Notes: a model not told the origin generated them from the letters alone. Shown: positions 1-9,484, counted from the stretch's first letter. The stretch: DNA of 50,060 nt from Candidatus Adlerbacteria bacterium (GCA_903819895.1 CAIJFH010000013.1:1-50060); one strand, 5' to 3'. Numbers and translations are program-made.

Positions 1-103
1 GAGTTAATAGCAAAAACGGGAGGATGTTTTCGATGTATCATGGCGTAACTACAAGCTAAAACCATGAACACATTCGTATGCTACGAAAAAAAGGGGTATC
101 AGA

Positions 104-1048
104 TGCCCCATCTGCGGCTCCACAGACACCAAAAAGAATGGGGTTCGTAGACGCGTAAGACGCTATCGATGTAACGACTGCTCGACACAATTTCAATCAA
201 AACGAAAGCCGCAGCGTGCACAGCAGAAACTACTGCACGACTATGTGTGGCGACGACAAAATCTCACACAACTCGCAACAAGCACAGGCAGGAGTCTGCG
301 ATGGGTTCGCGCACAACTGGATGCTGCATCGCTCGCGTTTCCACCACTCACACCACAATCTACCGTCATTGTTGCCGACACCACCTACTGGGGACGCAGC
401 TATGGTGTTTGCGTGTTGCGCTCACCGACACTAGGACGAAACATCTGTTGGACAGAGGTCGAACAAGAGACTGGCTCGGTGTACGCACAAAGCCTCGCTG
501 GACTACTGGAGCGTGGGTGGCACGTCACCGCAGCCGTCATCGATGGTAGACGTGGTGTAGCCTCGGTTTTTGAGCGACAGGGCATACCCGTGCAGTTCTG
601 CCAGTTTCATCAAATGAAGACCGTGACGAAGTATCTCACGCGACGTCCCAAGACAACAGCAGCACAGGAACTACGACGCCTCGCATGCTCCTTGAGTACC
701 ACAACGGAGCAGGAGTTTACCGCAGCGCTCACGACATGGTTCAATACCTACGAGACGTTTCTGCAGGAGCGTAGTGTTGCACCGCACACCAAACGAGGAT
801 GGGAATACACGCATCGCAAACTCAAGGCAGCGTATCGCTCGCTCACCACTAATCTGCCGTATCTCTTTACGTATGAAAAACATCCCGAACTGTGTATTCC
901 AAACACCACCAACTCGCTCGATGGTTTCTTTGGACAACTCAAAAAGAAAGTGAACGTACACAACGGACTGCGACGTGATCGACGCTTCAAATTGATCTCA
1001 GCAATTCTGGCGGGAAAGGCGAAAACAGCCTCCCAAAAAGACCATTAA
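104..1048 (+). CDS. Transposase (zinc ribbon + MULE/IS256-like DDE domain); 5' end apparently frameshifted, start unclear
   Basis: In-frame extension upstream of the listed ATG (245) encodes CPICGSTDTKKNGVRRRVRRYRCNDCSTQF (zinc ribbon); body has VADTTYWG, DGRRGV, CQFHQMK, NTTNSLDGFFGQLKKKVNVHNGL typical of these transposases. Confidence 0.8.
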   Translation, partial: CPICGSTDTKKNGVRRRVRRYRCNDCSTQFQSKRKPQRAQQKLLHDYVWRRQNLTQLATSTGRSLRWVRAQLDAASLAFPPLTPQSTVIVADTTYWGRSYGVCVLRSPTLGRNICWTEVEQETGSVYAQSLAGLLERGWHVTAAVIDGRRGVASVFERQGIPVQFCQFHQMKTVTKYLTRRPKTTAAQELRRLACSLSTTTEQEFTAALTTWFNTYETFLQERSVAPHTKRGWEYTHRKLKAAYRSLTTNLPYLFTYEKHPELCIPNTTNSLDGFFGQLKKKVNVHNGLRRDRRFKLISAILAGKAKTASQKDH

Positions 1049-1080
1049 ACCCTTTTTTCTATTTTTATATACAAAAGGAT

Positions 1081-1106
1081 AGGCGAGTCGCTGATGCGAC
1101 CCGCCT
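1081..1106 (-). terminator. Hairpin GGCG-GTCGC-TGAT-GCGAC-CGCC downstream of the minus-strand gene
   Basis: Inverted repeat followed on the minus strand by ATCCTTTTG. Confidence 0.5.
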
Positions 1107-1121
1107 GTGTTCCTGTGGTCT

Positions 1122-1682
1122 TTATGCTCGCTCGAGTTCTTCCGCTAGGTAACTCGGGTCGTGATTGTCGGGTCGGTATCCGCCAACGGGTCTGCTGAAG
1201 GTAAGGTGATCTCCAGACGGTACAAAATCAGCCCTGCTTCCTGTCAGAATGTAATACAGTGGGACTCCAGTATTTGCTTCAAACGTAATCCGCACCACAA
1301 CCTGCGGTTTCTGGGGCGCCCTCTTTAAACGCACTTCGTCGCCGATGTTGAAGATGGGTTGATAGGGAAGGTCGCTAGCACGCTGGAAATTCGGTGGCGC
1401 ATTAAGTGCATTGCCTGTCGAATCGTTCAGCAGAGTAAGGTGTGTTGTGGCGATCTTCTGTTCTGCACCTCCGTCCCACTGCACCATAACCATACCCCAA
1501 GGAAGGTGTTGTTCATCTCCCTTGTCAGTATCGTAATACTCCCCAGGAGTTCGTCCATGCGGGTCGAGGTCGCCGACAAACGTAGTGCATATTCTGGTGA
1601 TAGTACCTATGAGTCCTTTTGTTCCAATCCGGACTCGCATTCCCGGTTTTACTTCGATGGGAACAGCTATGTATGCAAGCAC
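1122..1682 (-). CDS. Hypothetical protein, possibly SH3/KOW-like beta domains
   Basis: 186-aa ORF with motifs such as VKPGMRVRIGTKGLIGTITRI and FNIGDEVRLKRAPQKPQVVVRI. Confidence 0.6.
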   Translation of the reverse strand: MLAYIAVPIEVKPGMRVRIGTKGLIGTITRICTTFVGDLDPHGRTPGEYYDTDKGDEQHLPWGMVMVQWDGGAEQKIATTHLTLLNDSTGNALNAPPNFQRASDLPYQPIFNIGDEVRLKRAPQKPQVVVRITFEANTGVPLYYILTGSRADFVPSGDHLTFSRPVGGYRPDNHDPSYLAEELERA

Positions 1683-1784
1683 GGGATTGCCCTCCTAGAG
1701 GTTGCTTGTTGTTGCGGTACAGTCGACGCCACTTTGGCGTCCTGGTCAAGAGAGTACCTCAAACGGCCAGATTTTGCTAGTGCG

Positions 1785-3872
1785 CTAGAACAACCCCGCG
1801 ACTGCGTGCCACAGCGAGGATACAAAGTGGCCAAGCGTGGTGAGGATGCTGCCTGTTGCGGGTGCGTCGGCCACGGCTGCTGGTTGCGTGTTTGTGCCGA
1901 GTGTTTGATTGTGAGACGGCATTTTTTTGCTACCAACTTTTGTGGTGAGTGGTGCGGGGGTCGTATCTAATGTCGTTGTTGCGGTCGGTGCAAGTGTTGT
2001 TATTGCGACACTGCGCGCAGGCGTAGTCGACGTCGCGGTGCTCGTTGCTGTGATGATTGGCGCAGGGAGTGTGACTGCTGTAGAAGTTGCAGCAGTGCTT
2101 GACGCGACAAGTGTTGCTAGTGATGTTGTTGACGTCGCAACTGCTCCAGCGTTGTTGCTGCCCGTAGTCACTGGTTTGGGGAAGGTGTGCAAGATATTCT
2201 CCCAAGGGAGGCCGCGTGCGGCGGGGAGCGCATACGCAGTCGCCCAGATTTTTGTCTGCGTCGTGTCGGAGGTGCTGCCGATGCTGCCGTCTGCCATCTG
2301 TGCTGCGGCGAGGCAGGTTGTTTGTGGTGACGCACCAGTGCCGCTCGTTGTGCCGAGTGCATCTGCCGCTTGCAGCGCCCACGCGGTCGAGAAGGTGTTG
2401 CCAAAGCATCCCTGTGCATCGCCGTGCGCGAGCAGGTATCCGCGGGCGCGAGCAAGTGCATCCGCAGCGCCGGGCATGTTTGGCACGAGTGCCAGCGCTT
2501 GCACTGCCGCGGCGGTGAGGTCGATATTGCCCCACGAGCCATCAGCACTTTGCTGCGAGACAATAAACGCGATTGTCTTTTGGATAATCGTGTCGTTTGA
2601 GGTGTACCCCGCAGCGAGCAGTGGGAAGATGGCAAAAATGTTGCTGTTGACCTGCGTGTTTGACCCTGCAGCGAGTGTCGGGTCGCCTATCTTCGCGCCG
2701 TCGAACGCACTGGTGATGTGGTCGATAGTGCCGCTGGTGTACGGATTTATTCCCAAGGCCTCAAGCGCCATCGCATGCCGCTCGTAGTCGGTGACGTTTG
2801 AGAAGGTTGCGTCATGCGCGAAGTAGTTGAGCAGGTTCGGTTGATACGTGGTTGGCGCGTTTGCAGCAACGAGCCCGATTGCCACCCAGTCGCTCTGCAT
2901 CGCGCTGCCCCACGAGCCGTCCGCCTGTTGAGTGCCAAGCAGGTAGTTGGTCGCGCTCCCAATGTCGACGGTCGGTGTGTTCGCGATAATCCCGCCACCT
3001 CCACCAGATCCTCCGTTACTTCCGTTCGAACTGCTGCTCGCGGGTGTAGGCGAGTCGGGTGTCGTGGTTGCCGCATCGGGCGTTGTTGTTGCAGTAGTTG
3101 TTGCTGCTAGTGGTGCGGGGACAGGCGAGATGGTGCTGTGTGTTGTTGGTACAAACCCATCCTCGGTTGCGGAGATGTCGAGCGGGTCGGTGGATGATGC
3201 TATGAGCGAAACCGTGCCCGATGCGTCGGTGGGAATCTGCCAACTCTCGCCGCTGGTGGTGTCTCGGACAGAAACAATGCTTGTGGTTGCTGCTGTCCAT
3301 ACGGGGTTGTAGCTCGCATCGAGCCCAAACTGGGTGACGGTGATGATTGTGCTGGTGCCGACTTGGGGCGACGTGCTCGCGACGGCAAGTTGGAGCGGCT
3401 GTTTCCCAATCACTACGAGCAGATGCTCGCCATTGGTGAGGACATGTTTGTTGAGTGCGGTTTGCCCGTAGGATAGATTTGAGAACCATCCCCAGTACAC
3501 ATTGTTGGTGTAGTCATTGCCAACGCCACCAATCGACGTCAAAAATGCGTCGGGTGCGTAGGTCCAATCCCACACCACCGGCACCCCGGATTGCTCGACG
3601 GCGCACAGCGCGTTGGTGGTGCTCGCGGTAGCGCTTGGATTAGGCAAGCATCCTGATACGGTTAGTGGCCCATTAAAAAGCGTCGTGGTCGCTGTCTCGA
3701 TATCAAGGTTGATAGCAACTGGTGGCGGGTCGATTGCGGGAGCGTCATCTGCGCGCGCAGGGTCGGGGAGAGTGAGAAAAAAAGCGCTGAATAAAAATAC
3801 GAACACGAATGCGAAAGTAGACAAAGATGCGCGCACAGCGACAGCACGAGAGCCCACGGGTGAGTATGTCAT
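1785..3872 (-). CDS. Secreted transcobalamin-like protein: DUF4430-like region plus prenyltransferase/alpha6-alpha6 toroid repeats
   Basis: Signal peptide MTYSPVGSRAVAVRASLSTFAFVFVFLFSAFFLTLPDPARA; WGWFSNLSYGQTALNKHVLTNGEHLLVVIG; repeats ATNYLLGTQQADGSWG, TIAFIVSQQSADGSWG; Thr/Ala/Pro-rich tail. Confidence 0.7.
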   Translation of the reverse strand: MTYSPVGSRAVAVRASLSTFAFVFVFLFSAFFLTLPDPARADDAPAIDPPPVAINLDIETATTTLFNGPLTVSGCLPNPSATASTTNALCAVEQSGVPVVWDWTYAPDAFLTSIGGVGNDYTNNVYWGWFSNLSYGQTALNKHVLTNGEHLLVVIGKQPLQLAVASTSPQVGTSTIITVTQFGLDASYNPVWTAATTSIVSVRDTTSGESWQIPTDASGTVSLIASSTDPLDISATEDGFVPTTHSTISPVPAPLAATTTATTTPDAATTTPDSPTPASSSSNGSNGGSGGGGGIIANTPTVDIGSATNYLLGTQQADGSWGSAMQSDWVAIGLVAANAPTTYQPNLLNYFAHDATFSNVTDYERHAMALEALGINPYTSGTIDHITSAFDGAKIGDPTLAAGSNTQVNSNIFAIFPLLAAGYTSNDTIIQKTIAFIVSQQSADGSWGNIDLTAAAVQALALVPNMPGAADALARARGYLLAHGDAQGCFGNTFSTAWALQAADALGTTSGTGASPQTTCLAAAQMADGSIGSTSDTTQTKIWATAYALPAARGLPWENILHTFPKPVTTGSNNAGAVATSTTSLATLVASSTAATSTAVTLPAPIITATSTATSTTPARSVAITTLAPTATTTLDTTPAPLTTKVGSKKMPSHNQTLGTNTQPAAVADAPATGSILTTLGHFVSSLWHAVAGLF

Positions 3873-4013
3873 AGTGTTGCCTTGCTCGAGGCACTTATGT
3901 GAATAAATTTTTTGTCGAGTAGCGGTATTCGGACTTAGTGCATCTGTGTGCAATTTACCGTAGCGGCACTGTGGAGGATTTGCACCTCACTTCCCCAATA
4001 CTCGACGCATGCA

Positions 4014-4571
4014 CTATACACGAGCAGCAAACGCGAGCGCAAGTTTTTGGCGAGCGGCGGCGAAATACGCCGTGGCGACATGGCCGTAGGCAAAGACGGC
4101 AAAGAGGAGTGGGGTGTAGATCGCGTCGCCGAGTGCCATATTGCGATAGAACGGCAGCCCCAGCGTGTAGCAGTAGAGGAGCCCCGTAAGCGACTTTTCA
4201 TACCACGGCGAGAATGCCCACACCGCAAAGTTGGTGATGATAAAAAAGAGGAAAGAGGATAGGGCAGTAATCGCAACACCCGCGAGCACGTTTGGATATT
4301 TTTTGAGCAAGAAGCTGAGCAGACCGATGAGCGCGAAGGATCCATACACACTCAACATTACGCGCCAGTCGTAGAAGCCGATCGACAGGTCGGATATGAA
4401 CAGTGTGACGAGTGGCAAGATAATCGCCCACCGGCGACCAAGGTAGACGGCAGAGACAAGCGCGATCGCGACCAGCGGTGTCGCATCAGGCAGATGGAAG
4501 ACAAAGCGTACTGCTACACCAAAGGCGATGAGTCCGAGCCCTGCTACTATTTTCTGTGTTGTTGTATGCAT
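4014..4571 (-). CDS. DUF6580-like multi-spanning membrane protein (candidate ECF-type S component)
   Basis: 185 aa, polytopic; DATPLVAIALVSAVYLGRRWAIILPLVTLFISDLSIGFYDW resembles DUF6580/ECF S-component-like proteins. Confidence 0.6.
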   Translation of the reverse strand: MHTTTQKIVAGLGLIAFGVAVRFVFHLPDATPLVAIALVSAVYLGRRWAIILPLVTLFISDLSIGFYDWRVMLSVYGSFALIGLLSFLLKKYPNVLAGVAITALSSFLFFIITNFAVWAFSPWYEKSLTGLLYCYTLGLPFYRNMALGDAIYTPLLFAVFAYGHVATAYFAAARQKLALAFAARV

Positions 4572-4614
4572 ACACTTTTCTCTAATGCGCTGTTTGTGTT
4601 CTTGGTATGAAATC

Positions 4615-5163
4615 CTATTGCATCGACGGGACGAAGACCCATTCTACCCGGTCGCCGCTTTTTAGTATATACCCGCTCGCGCCAATTTGTGGCTCGACAC
4701 CGTTTACCGTGTATTGCCAATACTTTTTGTCGGTGCCGTTGGTTTGCCCGGCCATGCTGGTGACCAATGCACCCAAGCCAGCATACTCTTGCGTCTGCAG
4801 CTGCATGTCTGGGTCGGTAGCGTTTTGCTGTGTCAGCAGCGCGAGCAGTGTCTCGTCTTTCGTAATCGCCACACTCTTTTTATCATACAGATTCTGAATG
4901 GAGAGTGAGATGGTGTTAGCGGTTACTTGTTTTGTTGGGGCTGTGTTGGCAGGTGTTGGCGTGTTTCCAAGTTTTTCTTGCTGGTTGGTGCTCGTAGCAA
5001 CAACGGTGACGACGGTTGCTGATGAACCGAGTGTCTGTGTTGTGGAGGTGTCAGCGGGCGCTGTCGCTGTGCGATGTTCATGTGCATACAGCGCAAACGC
5101 CGCGACGATGACGACGCTGCACGCGAGTGATGCTGCTGCATATTGGAGTGCGCGGGTGTGCAT
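4615..5163 (-). CDS. DUF4430 (transcobalamin C-terminal-like) anchored/secreted protein
   Basis: N-terminal TM segment; NGTDKKYWQYTVNGVEPQIGASGYILKSGDRVEWVF is a classic DUF4430 pattern. Start set at MHTRALQYAAASL (longer ORF overlaps the divergent gene). Confidence 0.75.
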   Translation of the reverse strand: MHTRALQYAAASLACSVVIVAAFALYAHEHRTATAPADTSTTQTLGSSATVVTVVATSTNQQEKLGNTPTPANTAPTKQVTANTISLSIQNLYDKKSVAITKDETLLALLTQQNATDPDMQLQTQEYAGLGALVTSMAGQTNGTDKKYWQYTVNGVEPQIGASGYILKSGDRVEWVFVPSMQ

Positions 5164-5203
5164 AGGTTTTGCTCGTGCGGGCGGGTCACCGTATACTACA
5201 TCC

Positions 5204-5788
5204 ATGTTATACACCCGCAAAGGCGACGACGGCACATCAGGATTATTTGGTTCTGCAGCGCGCTTGCCCAAGGACTGCCCGTTGTTTGAGGCGCTCGGCA
5301 CGGTGGATGAACTCAACTCGCTTTTGGGTGTGTGTTTTGCCAAAGCCAACACCGAGGCGTTGGCGGCGATCGCGACCGTGGGGCTCGAGAGCTCTATCCG
5401 CTCAAACGAGTATACAAAAGTTGCCAACCTCCTGCGCGAGCAGCAGCAGCACCTGTTTGTGGTCCAGGCAGAGTTGGCGGGCGCAGACAAACGGTTTGAC
5501 CAGAGCCAGGTCGAGCAGCTCGAGGCCACCATTGCCGACCTCGAGCAGAAGTTTGAGAACCCACATGCGTTCGTTATTGCCGGTGGCTCAGAACTGTCTG
5601 CCTTGCTCGACTACGCGCGCGCAGTATCCCGCCGCGCCGAGCGCCATGTCCTTTTGGTGCGCGAGGAGTATCCGACCTCCCCAGCAGCCCACAAATATCT
5701 CAACCGCCTCTCCTCCTTCCTCTACGCCCTCGCCCGCTTCGCCAACACCCTCGCGTCCTCTCTTGAGCAAAAACCGACGTACTCGTAA
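5204..5788 (+). CDS. Cob(I)alamin adenosyltransferase (PduO-type)
   Basis: MLYTRKGDDGTSGLFG...LGTVDELNSLLGV...RAVSRRAERH...YLNRLSSFLYALAR. Confidence 0.9.
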   Translation: MLYTRKGDDGTSGLFGSAARLPKDCPLFEALGTVDELNSLLGVCFAKANTEALAAIATVGLESSIRSNEYTKVANLLREQQQHLFVVQAELAGADKRFDQSQVEQLEATIADLEQKFENPHAFVIAGGSELSALLDYARAVSRRAERHVLLVREEYPTSPAAHKYLNRLSSFLYALARFANTLASSLEQKPTYS

Positions 5789-5806
5789 CCACTTGTGAAC
5801 TAACAC

Positions 5807-5841
5807 AAAAAAACCGCTGGGAATATCTCAGCGGTTTTTTT
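5807..5841. terminator. Bidirectional intrinsic terminator
   Basis: AAAAAAACCGCTG-GGAATATCT-CAGCGGTTTTTTT between convergent genes. Confidence 0.9.
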
Positions 5842-5860
5842 GTATATGGTCTTATTCTGT

Positions 5861-8290
5861 TTACGCCGCCACCGTTGCGGTCGTGGGCACAATCATGTCG
5901 ACGTCGCAGACGCCGCCCACACAGGCGAGCTCTTTCTTTTGCTCGGTTTCGTCGGTGCGCTCGTAGGTGAGCAGCTTGCCGAAGTCGATCTCGGGGAAGG
6001 CGGCCTTCATCTCGTCATACTGTTTTTTGTCGATCGTCTCGTACGGCGCCAAGCGGTACACATGGTCGAAGCGCGGCAGGAATGAGAGCCCGCCGATGAT
6101 GTCCCAGTTTTTCTGCACCCAGTCGACGACGGCGATCCACTCGTTTTCGCCAACGGAGATGGTTGCAGACGGGTTATGCTCGGTAAAGTTGAGTTTGACG
6201 TTCTTCCAATACTCCAGCTGCTCGAGCGCCGAGAAGTCGTCTTTAAACTTCGCGCTGTCGGGCGACTCGATAGGGAACTCGAGTACAAAGGTGCTCGCTG
6301 TCTCGGCGTTTTGCCCCACCTCGGGGTAGACGGGCACGCCCTGGTCGCGCAGCATCTTAAAGAGCGAGTCGGTCGCCGAGATGCGCACGCGGCGGATATA
6401 GTACTTGGAGTGGCGTGGGTGGATGCCCGAGGAGCAGTTGAATGTCTGTGACACCGTGCCCGATGGTTTGACCGCGGTGACAGAGGTTGATGGCGAGATG
6501 CCAAAGCGCTTGGCATACTCGGCGTTGGTGGCGATCGCAGTGTCGCGCACAGCGCGCAGGTTCTCAGGCACTCGCGCAGCGTCGCTGTCCCACTGGCCGG
6601 TGATGGAGACACCAAGGAGCGCCTCCTCGCGGCAGTGCTCTGCCCACTCGGGCGAGATGTAGTTAAACTTGGTGAGCGATGCTTGGTAGGTGCCGACAAT
6701 CGCGGCGAGGCGTGCCTTGCGCACCAAACTCTCGCGGGTGTCGTCGGCGCGAGCGATTACCTCCGAGAGGTTACAAAACTGTTTGGACTGGAGGATGATC
6801 TCGCCGCAAGGGTTGGTGCCGATCGAGCCGCGCACCACACCATCCTCGCCGATAAAGCCGACCTTGCTAAAGTACTCGGCGCGGCGCTTGGGCAGCGTGT
6901 TTTGCAAGGCACCACGGTTGAAGATGCCGCGTTCGCCTGAGCCGCTCTTCATCAAGGCAACCCACTCCTCCAAAAGTTCGGTGTTTGAGGGCTTGTTTTC
7001 GTACACGGCAGAGTTGTTTGCCACCATGCGGTACGGCTCGGTGTTAAAGAATTGCCCTTTTTTTGCATCGCGCAGTTCGAGGTCGTCGAGGTCGGAGAGG
7101 GAAATCATCGCGGTGCGGCGCACGCCACCGGCGACCACACACTCGCCAACCTTGCAGATGATATCGTGGACGTCGATGGGGCGCAGTCGGCGACCTTGGC
7201 GACGCAGGATCTGCTCGCGCGCAAACTGGAGCAGCGAGCGCAAGGGCTCTGGCCCAGACGCCTTGCCGCCCATCACCTTGAGACGAGCGCCCGCGGGGCG
7301 GATCATCGAGAAGTCAAAGTCGACATCTTTGCCGCTGTACCAGGTCGTGACGCCAAGGGTGAGCGCGTCGCACCAGCCCTCCTTTGAGTCGGTGATAACA
7401 TGTGTCGGGAGTTTTTTGCTGGTCTGCTTTTTAATCTGCGGTAGCTGCTCGACGTTTTGGCTCTCGACAGCGAAACCGACGCCACAGCCCTGCATCGACA
7501 GGTACATGATCTCGGCAAAGTCCTCGAGCTTGGTTGGCGCGATAAAGGTGCAGTTGTAGGCGCAGGTGTTGCAGCGGCGTGCTGCCTCGCCGGCAAACTG
7601 CATCAAGCGCATCGATGGCATGATCTCTTGCTTCAAAATCCCTTCGCGCACCTCGGCATACTCTGTTGGCTGGAGCTTGTCGCCCAGGTTCTCCTTCATA
7701 AAGCCGACATAGCGGTCGACCGTCTCGACCCAGGTCTCGCGACGGTTCTCGCTCTCGATCCAGCGCGCGTAGGTGCGCAGATAGACAAACTCGCCCAGCG
7801 GATTGTCTTTAAAGTAGCTCTTGCTCTCCTTGGCGAGCAGGCGGACGCGGTCGGGCACGCTCCCTTGGCGGCGGCGCATGCGCGCGCGGTCGGCACGGTA
7901 GAGGATATACGCCTTGGCGGTCGCGGGGAACTCCTGCATCAACTCGGTCTCGACCGCGTCTTGGACATCCTCGACGGTCGGGATAAAGAGTTTGTCGAGC
8001 GACTTTCGCTCGGTGAGCGCGGCGGTAACCTGCTCGGCAATCCTCTCGGGCGCGCCCTCGACATACTCCTCGGCGGCCTTCATCGCTTTGCCTGCAGCAA
8101 CGGCAATCTTCCCTGTGTCATAGGTGACAAGTGAGCCATCGCGCTTGGTGATGGTCAGCAGCAAAGGGGTAGCAGCGGGTGTGGCAGTCGTTGGCGTGGC
8201 AACAGTGGTGGACGCGGCAGATACGGTTGTTGCTGCTGTATCGGTATTTGGTGTGGCAGGCACGGTCGCTGTGGGCTTTGCTTTGGGCAT
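5861..8290 (-). CDS. nrdJ: Adenosylcobalamin-dependent (class II) ribonucleoside-triphosphate reductase with N-terminal ATP cone
   Basis: ITKRDGSLVTYDTGKIAVAAGKAM (ATP cone), RCNTCAYNCTFI, NPCGEIILQSKQFCNLSEV, C-terminal redox CVGGVC. Confidence 0.85.
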   Translation of the reverse strand: MPKAKPTATVPATPNTDTAATTVSAASTTVATPTTATPAATPLLLTITKRDGSLVTYDTGKIAVAAGKAMKAAEEYVEGAPERIAEQVTAALTERKSLDKLFIPTVEDVQDAVETELMQEFPATAKAYILYRADRARMRRRQGSVPDRVRLLAKESKSYFKDNPLGEFVYLRTYARWIESENRRETWVETVDRYVGFMKENLGDKLQPTEYAEVREGILKQEIMPSMRLMQFAGEAARRCNTCAYNCTFIAPTKLEDFAEIMYLSMQGCGVGFAVESQNVEQLPQIKKQTSKKLPTHVITDSKEGWCDALTLGVTTWYSGKDVDFDFSMIRPAGARLKVMGGKASGPEPLRSLLQFAREQILRRQGRRLRPIDVHDIICKVGECVVAGGVRRTAMISLSDLDDLELRDAKKGQFFNTEPYRMVANNSAVYENKPSNTELLEEWVALMKSGSGERGIFNRGALQNTLPKRRAEYFSKVGFIGEDGVVRGSIGTNPCGEIILQSKQFCNLSEVIARADDTRESLVRKARLAAIVGTYQASLTKFNYISPEWAEHCREEALLGVSITGQWDSDAARVPENLRAVRDTAIATNAEYAKRFGISPSTSVTAVKPSGTVSQTFNCSSGIHPRHSKYYIRRVRISATDSLFKMLRDQGVPVYPEVGQNAETASTFVLEFPIESPDSAKFKDDFSALEQLEYWKNVKLNFTEHNPSATISVGENEWIAVVDWVQKNWDIIGGLSFLPRFDHVYRLAPYETIDKKQYDEMKAAFPEIDFGKLLTYERTDETEQKKELACVGGVCDVDMIVPTTATVAA

Positions 8291-8349
8291 ACGAAGGAAT
8301 TGTACTAATTGATAAATTAAACGCTGATGAGTACATGATACTCGTCCCT

Positions 8350-8446
8350 GCCAACCCGCGATACACAAATTTCTGTGGATAGGAGACGCGAGAAGTAATC
8401 TACCTCGCGGTCAATATTGCGCCCTGCCCAGTTTGGCGGTGGAGTG
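8350..8446. repeat. 97-bp direct repeat, copy 1 (with 9294..9390)
   Basis: One mismatch over 97 bp between the two copies (gcgAtacac vs gcgGtacac). Confidence 0.95.
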
Positions 8447-8542
8447 TGATTGTGCATTCGCATGTTGTGATATTATGTAGAGGAAATGGCTTCGGCCCGA
8501 CTCCGTCACGAGACGGAGGTAACAGGTAATATTGCAATCATA

Positions 8543-9001
8543 ATGAGAACCATCGAGCGGGAGATTGTGTCAGCACTGATTTTTTCGAGTGATGGGAAGT
8601 TGTTTCAGGCAATGAAAGATCCAAAGAAGGGCGGCGTGTATCTCGATTGTTGGCACATCCCCGGTGGCGGCATCGAGCAGGGCGAGGACCCAGTAGAGGC
8701 GCTGGTGCGCGAGGTCAACGAGGAGCTCGGCATCGACATTTCTCCCTTCGAAATAAAACTTATCGACGACGTCGGTCGTGGCGAGTCGGAGAAGACGCTC
8801 AAGGACACGGGCGAGCGTGTGCTGGCAAAAATGCAGTTTAAAATCTACAAAGTGGTGCTCGACAAACCCGCAAGCGACGTAGCAATCGCGCTCGATCCGA
8901 GCGAGTTTAGCGAGTATCGCTGGTCTCCTTTGTCCGAGCTGCGCGACCTTAAACTTACTCCGCCCTCCACCGCGCTCTTTACTCGGTTGGGGTATATCTA
9001 A
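8543..9001 (+). CDS. Nudix hydrolase
   Basis: GGGIEQGEDPVEALVREVNEELGI Nudix box; start placed at MRTIEREIVSALIF downstream of a leader hairpin. Confidence 0.85.
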   Translation: MRTIEREIVSALIFSSDGKLFQAMKDPKKGGVYLDCWHIPGGGIEQGEDPVEALVREVNEELGIDISPFEIKLIDDVGRGESEKTLKDTGERVLAKMQFKIYKVVLDKPASDVAIALDPSEFSEYRWSPLSELRDLKLTPPSTALFTRLGYI

Positions 9002-9149
9002 GCAAGGCGACGCCTTGCTTCTGCAAGCATTGAAATGCATGTTTGTGTATCTTGTGTATTGTGTGGATAACCTATTTTGATGGTGATGTATGCTGATATA
9101 CAGCTGTCAGTTATACCAACTCGGTACTGCTCATTTAAGGAGGATACAG

Positions 9150-9223
9150 AGCGCGGGGACGGATTCGAACCGTCATCTACACGCTGCCAGGCGCATTGCA
9201 TTTCCAATGTATGCTACCCGCGC
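9150..9223 (-). tRNA. tRNA-like gene, anticodon uncertain (8-nt anticodon loop CCTGGCAG)
   Basis: Minus strand: acceptor GCGCGGG/CCCGCGC, TA at 8-9, D-stem GCAT/ATGC with GG in loop, T-arm GACGG-TTCGAAT-CCGTC, 74 nt; anticodon stem ATGCG/CGTGT with an 8-nt loop. Confidence 0.55.
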
Positions 9224-9293
9224 ACTGTATTCTCCCTAGTTGAGCAAGCCACACTTGCTAATGCATTTTTCTGTTGCAATTATATCTACCCAC

Positions 9294-9390
9294 GCCAACC
9301 CGCGGTACACAAATTTCTGTGGATAGGAGACGCGAGAAGTAATCTACCTCGCGGTCAATATTGCGCCCTGCCCAGTTTGGCGGTGGAGTG
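9294..9390. repeat. 97-bp direct repeat, copy 2 (with 8350..8446)
   Basis: 96/97 identical to copy 1. Confidence 0.95.
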
Positions 9391-9432
9391 CGTGTACTTG
9401 TTGCGCAGCACGTAGTTGTGCTATACTAGAGG

Positions 9433-9484
9433 AGTATTTGGGGAAACCCACGCCCCCCGCGATGTGCGGGGGTTCTATGTTTTT
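9433..9484 (+). ncRNA. Candidate short transcript with G/C hairpin and U-tract running into the 3' end of the MazF-like gene
   Basis: TATACT at 9422-9427; hairpin CCCCCGC-GATGT-GCGGGGG (9454-9472) followed by TTCTATGTTTTT. Confidence 0.35.

Noticed and set aside
1927-2787. 286-aa plus-strand ORF and other long ORFs antisense to the 1785-3872 gene
   Set aside because: Val/Ala/Ser-rich shadow translation opposite a convincing signal-peptide/toroid CDS; typical of high-GC antisense ORFs
4898-5203. N-terminal extension of the adenosyltransferase ORF
   Set aside because: Overlaps the divergent DUF4430 gene; the family starts at MLYTRKGDDG, right after a TATACT box
9040-9075. Replication origin based on DnaA-box-like sequence
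   Set aside because: Only isolated boxes, no dnaA/dnaN and no AT-rich unwinding cluster in the window
8350-9390. 97-bp repeats as integron attC sites
   Set aside because: Ends contain GCCAAC and GTTTGGC but do not fit RYYYAAC/GTTRRRY, and no integrase is visible
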